The notes below the pieces were generated by a model that was given only the letters and a program-made list of their open reading frames with translations, was not told the origin of the DNA and did not search any database. This document shows, one piece after another, positions 1 through 7,010 of a DNA stretch of 64,000 nucleotides. The stretch is taken from the NCBI RefSeq assembly GCF_025061645.1, contig NZ_JANYMP010000011.1:124001-188000 (forward strand). The letters run 5' to 3'. Within the stretch, counting starts at the first letter, position 1, and each line of letters begins with the position of its first letter. The translations under genes and the position numbers were made by a program. Source of the stretch: Umezawaea endophytica. Lineage in GTDB: Bacteria; Actinomycetota; Actinomycetes; Mycobacteriales; Pseudonocardiaceae.

Positions 1-717
1 CGCGGTCGCCTGCTCCCAGTACCGGTCACTCCGCTCGAGCACGATCTCACCGCGCGGCTGGTCGAGCGTCTTCACCTGGAACGGTCCGCCCGTCGCCGGG
101 AAGCTGTCCGCCAGCGCGGACGCCCAGCCACCCGGCTGGTCCTTCAGCAGGTGCGCGGGCAGCAGGTTGCCGAACAGCGAACGCCAGCCGGGGTACGGCT
201 TGTCGAACGTGACCTCGACGGTCTTGCCACCGTCGCGCGAGGCGATGTTGGAGATCAACCGGTAGCCCGCCGGGTCGACCACACCGGTCTCACCGCGCAT
301 GCGCTGCCAGAGGTAGACGAAGTCCTCGGCGGCGATGGGCGCGGTGTCCGTCCAGGACGCGTCCTGGCGGACCGTGTAGCTGACGGTGTACGGCTCGGTC
401 TTGATGACCTCCGCGGAGACCATGAGGGTCGTGTCGAGCCGCGGGGTGCCGTCCGGGGCGGTGCGGAAGACCGAGGGGAGCAGGAGGCTGGTCAGGGCCG
501 TGGTGATCGTCGACTGACCGGCGATGGTGTGGGGGTTGTAGCTGCCCTTGACGTCGTCCACGCCGACCACGACCTCGTTGAGGGTCTCCTCGGGGACGAT
601 CGACATGCCGGGGGTGGAGGGGACCAGGGGGAGGGGGCCGGAGTTGGTGCAGGCGGACAGGGCTCCGGCGGCCGCGAAGAGGATGGCGGCAGTTCGAGTC
701 CCCCCAGACCGAGTCAT
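1..717 (-). CDS. ABC-type extracellular solute-binding lipoprotein, family 5 (LpqW-like), 3' end outside the window
   Basis: The first 239 codons of a secreted solute-binding protein. The N-terminus is MTRSGGTRTAAILFAAAGAL followed by the lipobox SAC, so it should be a membrane-anchored lipoprotein. The mature part has the SBP_bac_5 pattern: WVGVDD-like opening, 'SYTVRQDASWTDTAPIAAEDFVY' type segment, and 'FDKPYPGWRSLFGNLLPAHLL'. It is transcribed after typA on the same strand, 755 bp downstream. That matches M. tuberculosis typA-lpqW, where LpqW steers phosphatidylinositol mannoside versus lipoarabinomannan synthesis. A role in lipoglycan control is inferred from this synteny; an oligopeptide importer is the alternative. 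The gene is cut by the window edge. Confidence 0.8.
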   Translation of the reverse strand, partial: MTRSGGTRTAAILFAAAGALSACTNSGPLPLVPSTPGMSIVPEETLNEVVVGVDDVKGSYNPHTIAGQSTITTALTSLLLPSVFRTAPDGTPRLDTTLMVSAEVIKTEPYTVSYTVRQDASWTDTAPIAAEDFVYLWQRMRGETGVVDPAGYRLISNIASRDGGKTVEVTFDKPYPGWRSLFGNLLPAHLLKDQPGGWASALADSFPATGGPFQVKTLDQPRGEIVLERSDRYWEQATA

Positions 718-917
718 GTTCCGCAGCCTGCCAGACGGGGTTGACCGTTGACGTGGGGGCCTTGGGTTCATGTTCGGGAGACGTTTGGGGGTGGGTGGGG
801 GTTGTGCGGTTTTGGGTTTGGCGTTCGGGGGTCTGTCGTTCGTGGGGGTCGGGTTGTGGGTGGGTTCTGGCGGTTTGGGGCAGGGAAGACAGGTAGCGCT
901 GTAGGTGATCCTCGGGC

Positions 918-1032
918 GGCCGATTTGACTTGGGGCCCCTAGATTTGCCCCTTCGTCGGACAATAAAGGGCAGAAGGTGAAGCTGCCGTCCGACGCAAGT
1001 TTAAGGGGCAAATCCCCCAAGTAAAATCGGCC
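918..1032 (+). repeat. 115-bp palindromic element, copy A
   Basis: Both ends carry GGCCGATTT, and the arms are inverted: GATTTGCCCCTT and GTCGGAC on the left face GTCCGAC and AAGGGGCAAATC on the right, around an AATAAAGGGCAGAAGGTGAA centre. Small indels make the palindrome imperfect. The reverse complement of 30020-30134 is identical to this copy base for base. It has no room for a protein. It may be a MITE or REP-like element, or a DNA/RNA structural element. No target duplication is evident. Confidence 0.85.
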
Positions 1033-1284
1033 TCTACGCGAGACGTTCGCATGACCGTAAGCAGTCAATCGGCAGTCAGTGGTTGAGGTCCGCGTTCGCT
1101 TGAGTGCGCACTAACGCTGGTACGCCGAACTACCAGCGTCAGTCCTTGGTTGCACAGAAGCCAACGCGCTCCTACTTCCCCACCACCACTCTCACCTGCG
1201 CTTTTCGCCTTGATCTCAGCCCCGTACACAGGGTGCACGCGCAGTGTCTTTCAGACTTCCCCGCCCCGATCCCAAGCGCCCTCC

Positions 1285-1341
1285 TCTTTGATCTTGGTTT
1301 GTCAAGGCATCTTTCCCGCCTTGACAAACCAAGATCAAAGA
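1285..1341 (+). repeat. Hairpin repeat with invariant 9-nt loop, copy 1
   Basis: A perfect 24-bp stem (1285-1308 with 1318-1341) encloses the loop ATCTTTCCC. The inner stem TTTGTCAAGGC and the loop also occur at 29671-29725 and 48960-49020. The flanks share CCGATCC-AAGCGC before and GAGATAAT-GCGCGAG after the stem. It lies 132 bp beyond the typA stop codon, so it could also act as a terminator, but there is no T-tract. Confidence 0.85.
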
Positions 1342-1472
1342 TTGAGATAATTGCGCGAGCGGGGCGGAAAGACGTCACCACCCGAACCAAAAGAGGGACC
1401 ACCCCAAACAAACATCCCCCAATAGCAAAAGGGGCCATCCCCCAAAAGGAACAGCCCCCTTCACCCCAAAAA

Positions 1473-3380
1473 CTACCCGCGAAGCTTGTTACGCGACCTC
1501 TCACGACCACGCGAGTTCGCGTCCAGGATCAACTTCCGAACCCGGACCACATCCGGAGCCACCTCGACGCACTCGTCCGAAGCGCAGAACTCCAGCGCCT
1601 CTTCCAGCGACAGCTTCCGCGGCCGGGCCAGCGTCTCCATGACATCCGCGGACGACTGCCGCATGTTGGTGAGCTTCTTCTCACGGCACACGTTGATGTC
1701 GAGGTCCTCGGCGCGCGGGTTCTCGCCCACGACCATGCCCTCGTACGCGTCCGCGCCGGGTTCGACGAAGAACGTGCCGCGGTCGGCCAACTGGATCATC
1801 GCGTAGGCGGTGATCATGCCGGAGCGGTCGGCGACCAGGGAGCCGTTGTGGCGGGTGCGGATTTCGCCCGCCCACGGGAAGTAGCCCTCGGACACGGCGT
1901 TGGCGATGCCGGTGCCGCGGGTTTCCGTGAGGAACTCCGTGCGGAAGCCGATGAGGCCGCGCGACGGGATGACGTAGTCGAGCTTCACGCGGCCGCTGCC
2001 GTGGCCGGACATGTTCTCCATGCGGCCCTTGCGGTTCGCGAGGAGCTGGGTGACGGCGCCGAGGTGCTCTTCGGGGGCGTCGATGGTGACGCGCTCGAAG
2101 GGCTCGTGCAGCTTGCCGTCGACGGTGCGGGTGACCACCTGCGGCTTGCCGACGGTCAGCTCGAAGCCTTCGCGGCGGATCTGCTCGACGAGGATGGCGA
2201 GGGCCAGTTCGCCGCGGCCCTGCACCTCCCAGGTGTCGGGGCGCTCGGTCGGGAGGACCCGGATCGAGACGTTGCCGACCAGTTCCGAGTCGAGGCGGGC
2301 CTTGAGGACGCGGGCGGTCAGCTTGGTGCCGCCGCCACGGCCGGCGAGCGGCGAGGTGTTGACGCCGATCGTCATCGAGATGGCCGGGAGGTCGACGGTG
2401 ATGCGCTCGAGCGGCACCGGGTTGTCGGCGTCGGCGAGGGTGTCGCCGATCGTGATCTCCGGGATGCCCGCGATGGCGACCAGGTCGCCCGCGTGCGCCT
2501 CTTCCGCGGGGACGCGGTCGAGGGCCTCGGTGATCAGCAGCTCGGTGATGCGGACGCGCTGGGTCGTGCCGTCCTCGCGGCACCAGGCGACCCAGTCGCC
2601 CTTGCGCATGCTGCCCGAGTGGATGCGGCACAGCGCGATGCGGCCGAGGAACGACGACGCGTCGAGGTTCGTGACCAGCGCCTGGAGGGGGGCGTCGACA
2701 TCGCCGCGCGGGGCGGGGATGTGGTTGAGCAGCACCTCGAACAGGGTGTCGAGGTTCTCCTCGTCCGGGAGGCCGCCGTCGGCGGGCTGGGTCATGCTGG
2801 CGCGACCGGCGCGGGCCGACGCGTACACGACCGGCAGGTCGAGCACGGAGTCGTCGGCGCCGACCTCGGCGGCCAGTTCGAGCAGCAGGTCGTGGGCCTC
2901 TTCGACGACCTCGCTGATGCGGGCGTCGGGGCGGTCGACCTTGTTGACGACCAGGATCACGGGCAGGCCCGCGGCCAGGGTCTTGCGCAGCACGAAGCGG
3001 GTCTGCGGGAGCGGGCCCTCGCTGGCGTCGATGAGCAGGACGACGCCGTCGACCATGGAGAGGCCGCGCTCGACCTCACCGCCGAAGTCGGCGTGGCCGG
3101 GGGTGTCGACGACGTTGATCGTCACCGGGCCGTCGGGGGTCTCCCTGCGGACCGCGGTGTTCTTCGCGAGGATGGTGATGCCCTTCTCGCGTTCGAGGTC
3201 ACCGGAGTCCATGACTCGGTCGACGAGTTCGGCGCGAGCCGAGAACGCTCCGGACTGCCGGAGCATGGCGTCGACGAGGGTGGTCTTGCCGTGGTCAACG
3301 TGCGCGACGATCGCGACGTTGCGCAGGTCAGCACGCACCTGAGCGGGCGATTCGTTGATCGACGCGGTGGCCGTGGGCAC
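1473..3380 (-). CDS. typA: Translational GTPase TypA/BipA
   Basis: A 635-residue ribosome-associated GTPase of the EF-G superfamily, involved in ribosome assembly and stress translation. G1 is AHVDHGKTT (about residues 25-33), G3 is DTPGHADFGGEVER and G4 is NKVDRP, followed by the beta-barrel, EF-G domain-V-like region and the TypA-specific C-terminus. The length is normal. The start is the GTG at 3378-3380, chosen because AGGAG lies seven bases upstream and MPTATASINES precedes the conserved LRNVAIVAHVDHG. Codons become more T-ending near the 3' end. It is followed on the same strand by the lpqW-like gene. Confidence 0.97.
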   Translation of the reverse strand: MPTATASINESPAQVRADLRNVAIVAHVDHGKTTLVDAMLRQSGAFSARAELVDRVMDSGDLEREKGITILAKNTAVRRETPDGPVTINVVDTPGHADFGGEVERGLSMVDGVVLLIDASEGPLPQTRFVLRKTLAAGLPVILVVNKVDRPDARISEVVEEAHDLLLELAAEVGADDSVLDLPVVYASARAGRASMTQPADGGLPDEENLDTLFEVLLNHIPAPRGDVDAPLQALVTNLDASSFLGRIALCRIHSGSMRKGDWVAWCREDGTTQRVRITELLITEALDRVPAEEAHAGDLVAIAGIPEITIGDTLADADNPVPLERITVDLPAISMTIGVNTSPLAGRGGGTKLTARVLKARLDSELVGNVSIRVLPTERPDTWEVQGRGELALAILVEQIRREGFELTVGKPQVVTRTVDGKLHEPFERVTIDAPEEHLGAVTQLLANRKGRMENMSGHGSGRVKLDYVIPSRGLIGFRTEFLTETRGTGIANAVSEGYFPWAGEIRTRHNGSLVADRSGMITAYAMIQLADRGTFFVEPGADAYEGMVVGENPRAEDLDINVCREKKLTNMRQSSADVMETLARPRKLSLEEALEFCASDECVEVAPDVVRVRKLILDANSRGRERSRNKLRG

Positions 3381-3492
3381 GCGGAACTCCTAGAGCTGGA
3401 AGTCGAGGAAGGGGGCCAGCGCCAGGACGGAGATCGCGCGCAGCCTTCACAAGAGTACCGGCTTCGTTGCCAATACCACACATCGCCGAGGG

Positions 3493-3511
3493 TGAGGTCA
3501 GCCTCACCTAG
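3493..3511 (+). promoter_or_regulatory. Iron-box-like (IdeR/DmdR) palindrome
   Basis: TGAGGTCAGCCTCACCTAG matches 15 of 19 positions of the actinobacterial IdeR/DtxR consensus TWAGGTWAGSCTWACCTWA as I remember it. It is built on a perfect GGTGAGG-TCAG-CCTCACC inverted repeat (3491-3508). A -10-like TAGTCT (3509-3514) overlaps its right edge, and the 46-codon gene starts at 3548. Iron-dependent repression is an inference from this match. Confidence 0.5.
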
Positions 3512-3547
3512 TCTGGGAATGGACTCTACGGGAGGGGCTCGCCGCAC

Positions 3548-3688
3548 GTGGGCAAGGTGAAGAAGAAGTGCTGCCGATCGACGCCGCGGTGCAAGAAGTG
3601 CCCGGTAGTGGCCCTGCTCAAGGCTCGAGACAAGGCCAAGAAGAAGGCGCTCAAGAAGGAGCGCAAGAAGGACAAGAAGGCGGCCTGA
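3548..3688 (+). CDS. Small Cys/Lys-rich protein (46 aa)
   Basis: A GTG-started frame of 46 codons with GGAGG 12 bases upstream (3531-3535). The N-terminal third holds four cysteines as CC-x5-C-x2-C (residues 8, 9, 15, 18) among basic residues. After a short VVALLKA segment, the C-terminal half is almost wholly Lys/Arg/Asp/Glu (a charged helix). The cysteines could bind a metal or iron-sulfur unit. I recall similar unnamed short proteins in other actinomycetes. It is divergent from typA, and an iron-box-like palindrome lies in front, so iron-linked expression is possible. Function unknown. Confidence 0.75.
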   Translation: MGKVKKKCCRSTPRCKKCPVVALLKARDKAKKKALKKERKKDKKAA

Positions 3689-3737
3689 TCCGCCCGTCCG
3701 GTCCCCTGTCGGCCGGATGGTCGTGCGCGCTCGGCCG

Positions 3738-4037
3738 TCAGGCCGGGATGGCCTCGTTGAGCTTCGTCAGCTCCGGCGCCGTCCGCGTGGCCCGGAACTC
3801 GGTCACCTCGTAGCGCGCCAGCCGCTGCGCCACGTACGGGCAGGTCGCCATGATGGCGTCGAGCTTCCCGCGCGTCATGGCCTTCGCGATGATCACGACC
3901 CCGTCCGGCGGCACCTGGCGGCCGGAGACGAGGAAGTGCCCCGCCTCGTACTGCCGGGTCGACCACGCCACGTGGTCGGGCAGGGCCAGGTCGACGACGT
4001 CCAACGACCGGGTGAACTCCAGTACGACGATGTACAT
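3738..4037 (-). CDS. YciI-like protein
   Basis: A 99-residue protein starting MYIVVLEFTRSLD, with LPDHVAW (His22), a 'GHFLVSGRQVPPDGVVII' strand-turn and the C-terminal KLNEAIPA. This is the dimeric alpha-beta barrel fold of the YciI/YCII family, in which a conserved His-Asp pair forms a putative active site of unknown substrate. I chose the ATG at 4035-4037 rather than an in-frame ATG 54 bases upstream because the first strand of the fold begins there. Its promoter region faces the trpS leader. Confidence 0.8.
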   Translation of the reverse strand: MYIVVLEFTRSLDVVDLALPDHVAWSTRQYEAGHFLVSGRQVPPDGVVIIAKAMTRGKLDAIMATCPYVAQRLARYEVTEFRATRTAPELTKLNEAIPA

Positions 4038-4089
4038 AGAAGAAATGTAGACCCGCCAGACAAGGCCCGAACACGATAGGCTCGCGGCC

Positions 4090-4137
4090 ATGCGCAGTCT
4101 TCACACGTTCTGGTGGCCCGCCTTCCGGCGGCCGTAG
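4090..4137 (+). CDS. Trp-Trp leader peptide of the trpS attenuator
   Basis: A 15-codon frame encoding MRSLHTFWWPAFRRP, with two adjacent TGG codons at 4111-4116. The stop codon is 24 bases before the terminator hairpin. A -10-like TAGGCT (4077-4082) ends seven bases before the ATG, so the leader mRNA is probably leaderless. Ribosomes stalling at the Trp codons when charged tRNA-Trp is scarce would change downstream folding. I recall the same design controlling the auxiliary, indolmycin-resistant TrpRS gene of Streptomyces coelicolor. Confidence 0.8.
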   Translation: MRSLHTFWWPAFRRP

Positions 4138-4160
4138 AACTGTGCGTTGAAGACGACCAC

Positions 4161-4182
4161 AGGCCGCCCGCTCGGGCGGCCT
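4161..4182 (+). terminator. Attenuator hairpin upstream of trpS
   Basis: AGGCCGCCC (4161-4169) pairs with GGGCGGCCT (4174-4182) around GCTC: nine consecutive pairs, nearly all G-C. The left arm GGCCGCC (4162-4168) is also perfectly complementary to GGCGGCC at 4127-4133 inside the leader frame. That gives a mutually exclusive antiterminator. A third pairing, CCGCC (4118-4122) with GGCGG (4127-4131), supplies the protector hairpin. The T-tract after it is weak. Confidence 0.75.
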
Positions 4183-4238
4183 TCGTCATGTCTGGGGGTC
4201 CCGCGCCGACGGGTGGCACACCTGTCGAAGGGACCACC

Positions 4239-5204
4239 ATGATCAGGCTTTCCGCCATCACCCCGTCCGGTCACGTCCAGCTCGGCAACTACCTCGGGGC
4301 CATCCGCCGCTGGGCGGCCGAGGGCACCGAGCAGGACGTGTACTTCATCAGCGACCTGCACGCCATGACGACCTCGCACAACCCGTCGAAACTCCGATCG
4401 CTGACGCGCGAGCAACTCGCGCTGCTGATCGCGGCGGGCGTCGACCCGCACTCGGTGTCCGTCCAGTCCGACCTCGTCCGCGAGCTGGGGGCGCTGACCT
4501 GGATCCTGGAGTGCACCTGCACCTACGGCGAGGCCGCGCGGATGATCCAGTTCAAGGAGAAGTCCGCCGGGCGCGACTCCGTCCGGTTGAGCCTGCTCAC
4601 GTACCCCGTGCTCATGGCGGCCGACATCCTGCTCCAGGGCGCGCACGAGGTGCCCGTCGGCGACGACCAGGCGCAGCACGTCGAGCTGGCCAGAGCGCTG
4701 GCCAAGCGCTTCAACGGCACGTACGGCGAGGTCTTCGTCATGCCGCGCGGCACCGTGCCGCCCACCGCGTCACGGGTCCGCGACCTGGCGGACCCGACGC
4801 GGAAGATGGCCAAGTCGGCCACCGACGCGGCGGGCACCGTCTTCGTGCTCGACCCGCCGGACCTGATCCGCCGCAAGATCAAGCGGGCCGTCACGGACAA
4901 CCTCAACCAGGTCCGCTACTCCCCCGACGAGCAGCCGGGCGTGGCGAACCTGCTGGAGATCATCGCCGCCTGCACGGGGAAGGCCGCGGACGAGATCGCG
5001 GACTCGTTGGGGAGCTACGCGGAACTGAAGGAAGTGGCCTCGGAGGCGGTCGTCGAGGAGCTGCGCGGCGTCCGCGACCGGACGCTGCGGCTCCTGGACG
5101 ACGCCGGTGAGCTGGAACGGGTTCGCGCCGAAGGCGCCGCCCGCGCCCGCGCACGGGCACAACACCGGCTGGACGCGGCACTGCGGATGACCGGACTGGG
5201 CTGA
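4239..5204 (+). CDS. trpS: Tryptophan--tRNA ligase, auxiliary type
   Basis: A 321-residue class I aminoacyl-tRNA synthetase charging tRNA-Trp. The HIGH-type motif lies in TPSGHVQLGNYLGA (about residues 9-22), and the KMSKS-type motif is RKMAKSATDAAGT (about residues 188-200). AVYFISDLHAMT-like and GDDQAQHVELARALAKRFN segments are typical of TrpRS. The ATG at 4239 is chosen because the protein then starts directly before the first beta strand and GAAGGGA is upstream. Longer in-frame starts would cross the attenuator. The leader peptide and terminator indicate control by Trp-tRNA charging. Whether a second housekeeping trpS exists cannot be seen here. Confidence 0.93.
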   Translation: MIRLSAITPSGHVQLGNYLGAIRRWAAEGTEQDVYFISDLHAMTTSHNPSKLRSLTREQLALLIAAGVDPHSVSVQSDLVRELGALTWILECTCTYGEAARMIQFKEKSAGRDSVRLSLLTYPVLMAADILLQGAHEVPVGDDQAQHVELARALAKRFNGTYGEVFVMPRGTVPPTASRVRDLADPTRKMAKSATDAAGTVFVLDPPDLIRRKIKRAVTDNLNQVRYSPDEQPGVANLLEIIAACTGKAADEIADSLGSYAELKEVASEAVVEELRGVRDRTLRLLDDAGELERVRAEGAARARARAQHRLDAALRMTGLG

Positions 5205-5207
5205 CCC

Positions 5208-5435
5208 TCAGGTGGGCGCGGAACCCCCGCGCCCACCCCGCTTCCGCACGACCACGGCCCCACCACCGACCACACCTGCCAGCACCCCGGCACCGGACGG
5301 GGACACCATGGCAACCGCACCGATGATGACCAGCACCAGCAACAACGCGGGGATCAGCACCATCAGCAGGCGCAGGGTGTTCCGGGTCCGCCGGTCATCC
5401 CGCACGATCCCGTCGAACACCGCCCACCCGGTCAC
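5208..5435 (-). CDS. Small membrane protein (75 aa)
   Basis: GTG start at 5435, overlapping the preceding gene's stop as GTGA. The protein has a charged N-terminus (VRDDRRTRNTLR), two hydrophobic segments (LLMVLIPALLLVLVIIGAVAMV and GAGVLAGVVGGGAVVV) and the basic tail RKRGGRGGSAPT. It is the third gene of the PadR-led operon and is probably translationally coupled. It ends four bases from the convergent trpS stop. No known family was recognised. Confidence 0.65.
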   Translation of the reverse strand: MTGWAVFDGIVRDDRRTRNTLRLLMVLIPALLLVLVIIGAVAMVSPSGAGVLAGVVGGGAVVVRKRGGRGGSAPT

Positions 5436-5809
5436 CAGGCACGCTCCCGCTGCGGTTTCCGGAGTGCGTAGCTGAGCATGGGCGCTCCGAGCAGGATCCT
5501 CAGGGCGCACGCGATCCGAGTGCGCCGGGGAGATCCGCGAAGAACCAGTTCGTACACCTCGGAGCGGAATTCCTCCAGGTAGCGATCACGATCCGCCGCG
5601 GGCAGCAGTCGAACGGCCAGGGCGATGGACACACCCGGTCGTGCCACCCGACCAGACGAAATCCCGCCGATTCGTCGAGCCCCGTCGACCTCGACCACGT
5701 CCACGAAAAGGCTCCAGACGGACCTGGTGAGGGCTGCGGCCTTGCCCCAGGTCGACTGGACGAAGGCGCGCCGATCGTCCTCGACAGGCCCGAAGTCGTA
5801 CTCGCTCAC
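5432..5809 (-). CDS. 125-aa protein encoded between padR and a small membrane protein
   Basis: GTG start at 5809, overlapping the padR stop as GTGA. The protein begins VSEYDFGPVEDDRRAFVQST. It has a mildly hydrophobic stretch (VSIALAVRLLPAADRDRYLEEFRSEVYEL) and a C-terminal hydrophobic helix (CALRILLGAPMLSYALR). The 'LLP...RDRYLEEFRSEVYEL' pattern resembles membrane-associated partners encoded after PadR-type repressors in actinomycetes. Tight coupling to padR on one side and a membrane protein on the other suggests a shared envelope-related job. No specific activity can be assigned. Confidence 0.65.
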   Translation of the reverse strand: MSEYDFGPVEDDRRAFVQSTWGKAAALTRSVWSLFVDVVEVDGARRIGGISSGRVARPGVSIALAVRLLPAADRDRYLEEFRSEVYELVLRGSPRRTRIACALRILLGAPMLSYALRKPQRERAW

Positions 5810-6138
5810 TGCGCACCCCCGGCTAACCTGGGCCGCAACCGCCCCAGCGCCTTGACCGACGCGTCGGCCCGGTGCAGCGCCGCCTGGACGTGCGCGATCG
5901 AATCCGACTTCAGGCGGTAGTACCGCCGCTTCGGCCGCCCCTGCTCGGCGGGATCGACTTCCTCCCACCGGCTTTCCAGCCACCCGACCCTCTCCAGCCG
6001 GGCCAGGATCGGGTGGATCGTCCCGCTCGGCAGCCCGGCCGCCGAGCAGATCTCCAGCCCGTACATCTCCCGCGACGGGTCGTCCATCAACTGCCGGAGC
6101 ACCAACTGCGTGGGCAATGTCATCCGCGGTCCTGCCAT
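5806..6138 (-). CDS. PadR family transcriptional regulator
   Basis: A 110-residue winged-helix repressor. LVLRQLMDDPSREMYGLEI is helix 1-2, SGTIHPILARLERVGWLESRWE is the recognition helix and wing, and PKRRYYRLKSDS is the wing strand typical of PadR, followed by a C-terminal helix. A perfect 24-bp palindrome ends nine bases before its ATG, pointing to tight autorepression. The stop overlaps the next start, so the regulator and the two membrane-linked proteins form one unit. The signal it senses is unknown. Confidence 0.88.
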   Translation of the reverse strand: MAGPRMTLPTQLVLRQLMDDPSREMYGLEICSAAGLPSGTIHPILARLERVGWLESRWEEVDPAEQGRPKRRYYRLKSDSIAHVQAALHRADASVKALGRLRPRLAGGAQ

Positions 6139-6146
6139 ACCCAGAA

Positions 6147-6170
6147 CTCTACCTAGCCCCCTAGGTAGAG
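6147..6170. promoter_or_regulatory. Perfect 10-4-10 inverted repeat, probable PadR operator
   Basis: CTCTACCTAG, spacer CCCC, then CTAGGTAGAG: a perfect inverted repeat whose near edge is nine bases from the padR ATG (6136-6138). It also covers the stop codon of the upstream Nudix-fusion gene (6161-6163). Its position over the expected promoter or transcription start fits autorepression. Confidence 0.7.
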
Positions 6171-6982
6171 GACAAGAGGGCCCGCAGCCCCGGCACCAGG
6201 ACGCGGTCCGCGGGCAGCCAGTCGAGCGCGTCCAGTTCGGACGGGCCGATCCAGCGCACGGCGCGGTGTTCCCGTGCCTCCGGTTCGCCCGACCCCAGCG
6301 TCGCCGCGAACACCCGCAGCAGCAGTTCGGCGCGCAACGGCACGTCCGGGCCGACCTGGTCGCCCACCACGACCTGCACGCCCAGCTCCTCGGCGCACTC
6401 CCGCGCCAGCGCCTCGCCGTCCGACTCGCCGTGGTCGACGCGACCGCCGGGCACCTCCCACTTGCCCGCCGCCTCGACCGGGAAGTCGCGCTGCTGCACC
6501 AGCAGCAACCCGTCCCGCACGATGGCCGCCCCCACGACGACGTTGGCGTTCACGAGCTGCGTCGCCCGCCGGGACACGGCGCCCGCGCGGGCTTCGAGGA
6601 TCTTCAGCGCGAGGCCCCGGCCGACGACCACGTCGGCGAGCCGTCCGAAGGGGCCGCCGGGGCTGGTCCACTCGACCGCGTCGACGACGAGGGTGCCGCC
6701 GCCGGTCTCCACGAGGTCCGTGGTGAGGGCGAGCATCGGCAGCGGGCCGTCGACCAGCGAAGCCGCCACGCCGGTCACGTCCGCGCGGGTGACGACCAGC
6801 TTCCCGCGCACCGGGCCGACGGAACCGGCCAGCTCGGTGCCCACGTGGAGGATGCCGGAGCCCCCGGAGATCCGCACGCCGAGGCCGCGCACGGACGACG
6901 CGAGCAGGCGGCCGTCGAGGAGGGCGCCCGCGACGGTTCGGACGGGTGCTTCGACGAGCGTGGTGGCGCGGAGATCGGGCAC
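6161..6982 (-). CDS. SRPBCC-like domain fused to a Nudix hydrolase
   Basis: About 273 residues. The first 140 (VPDLRATTLVEAPVRTVAGAL... TGVAASLVDGPLPMLALTTDLVETGGGTLVVDAVEW) look like an SRPBCC/polyketide-cyclase-type binding domain. The rest is a Nudix domain with a complete Nudix box, GRVDHGE-x7-REC-AEELGV. The box predicts hydrolysis of a nucleoside diphosphate-linked substrate, possibly an oxidised nucleotide as in MutT. The fusion is unusual and suggests a bulky ligand or self-regulation. The GTG at 6982 is chosen because the first domain starts there; a longer start at 7048 would overlap the kinase gene. M. tuberculosis has mutT2 in a comparable neighbourhood. Confidence 0.75.
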   Translation of the reverse strand: MPDLRATTLVEAPVRTVAGALLDGRLLASSVRGLGVRISGGSGILHVGTELAGSVGPVRGKLVVTRADVTGVAASLVDGPLPMLALTTDLVETGGGTLVVDAVEWTSPGGPFGRLADVVVGRGLALKILEARAGAVSRRATQLVNANVVVGAAIVRDGLLLVQQRDFPVEAAGKWEVPGGRVDHGESDGEALARECAEELGVQVVVGDQVGPDVPLRAELLLRVFAATLGSGEPEAREHRAVRWIGPSELDALDWLPADRVLVPGLRALLSST

Positions 6983-7010
6983 GGCCGAATACTGCCATTC
7001 ACCTGTGAAA

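Larger units (their letters stand above)
718..1472. other. Repeat-rich gene-free gap between the lpqW-like gene and typA
   Basis: No convincing gene lies in these 755 bp. From about 745 to 900 the plus strand is G/T rich, with clustered G runs near 787-801. From about 1100 to 1470 it is C/A rich. The switch happens around the 115-bp palindromic element (918-1032) and the hairpin (1285-1341), listed separately. An 818-residue plus-strand reading frame runs through the region, but it is an antisense shadow of typA. Confidence 0.7.

Noticed and set aside
785-830. G-quadruplex in the gap before the lpqW-like gene
   Set aside because: G runs are clustered, but a fourth run of three is only reached with a long loop; evidence is too weak for a feature.
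1104-3560. 818-codon open frame on the plus strand
   Set aside because: It is the antisense of typA, has an Arg/Asp/Val/Gly composition typical of high-GC shadow frames and no ribosome site.
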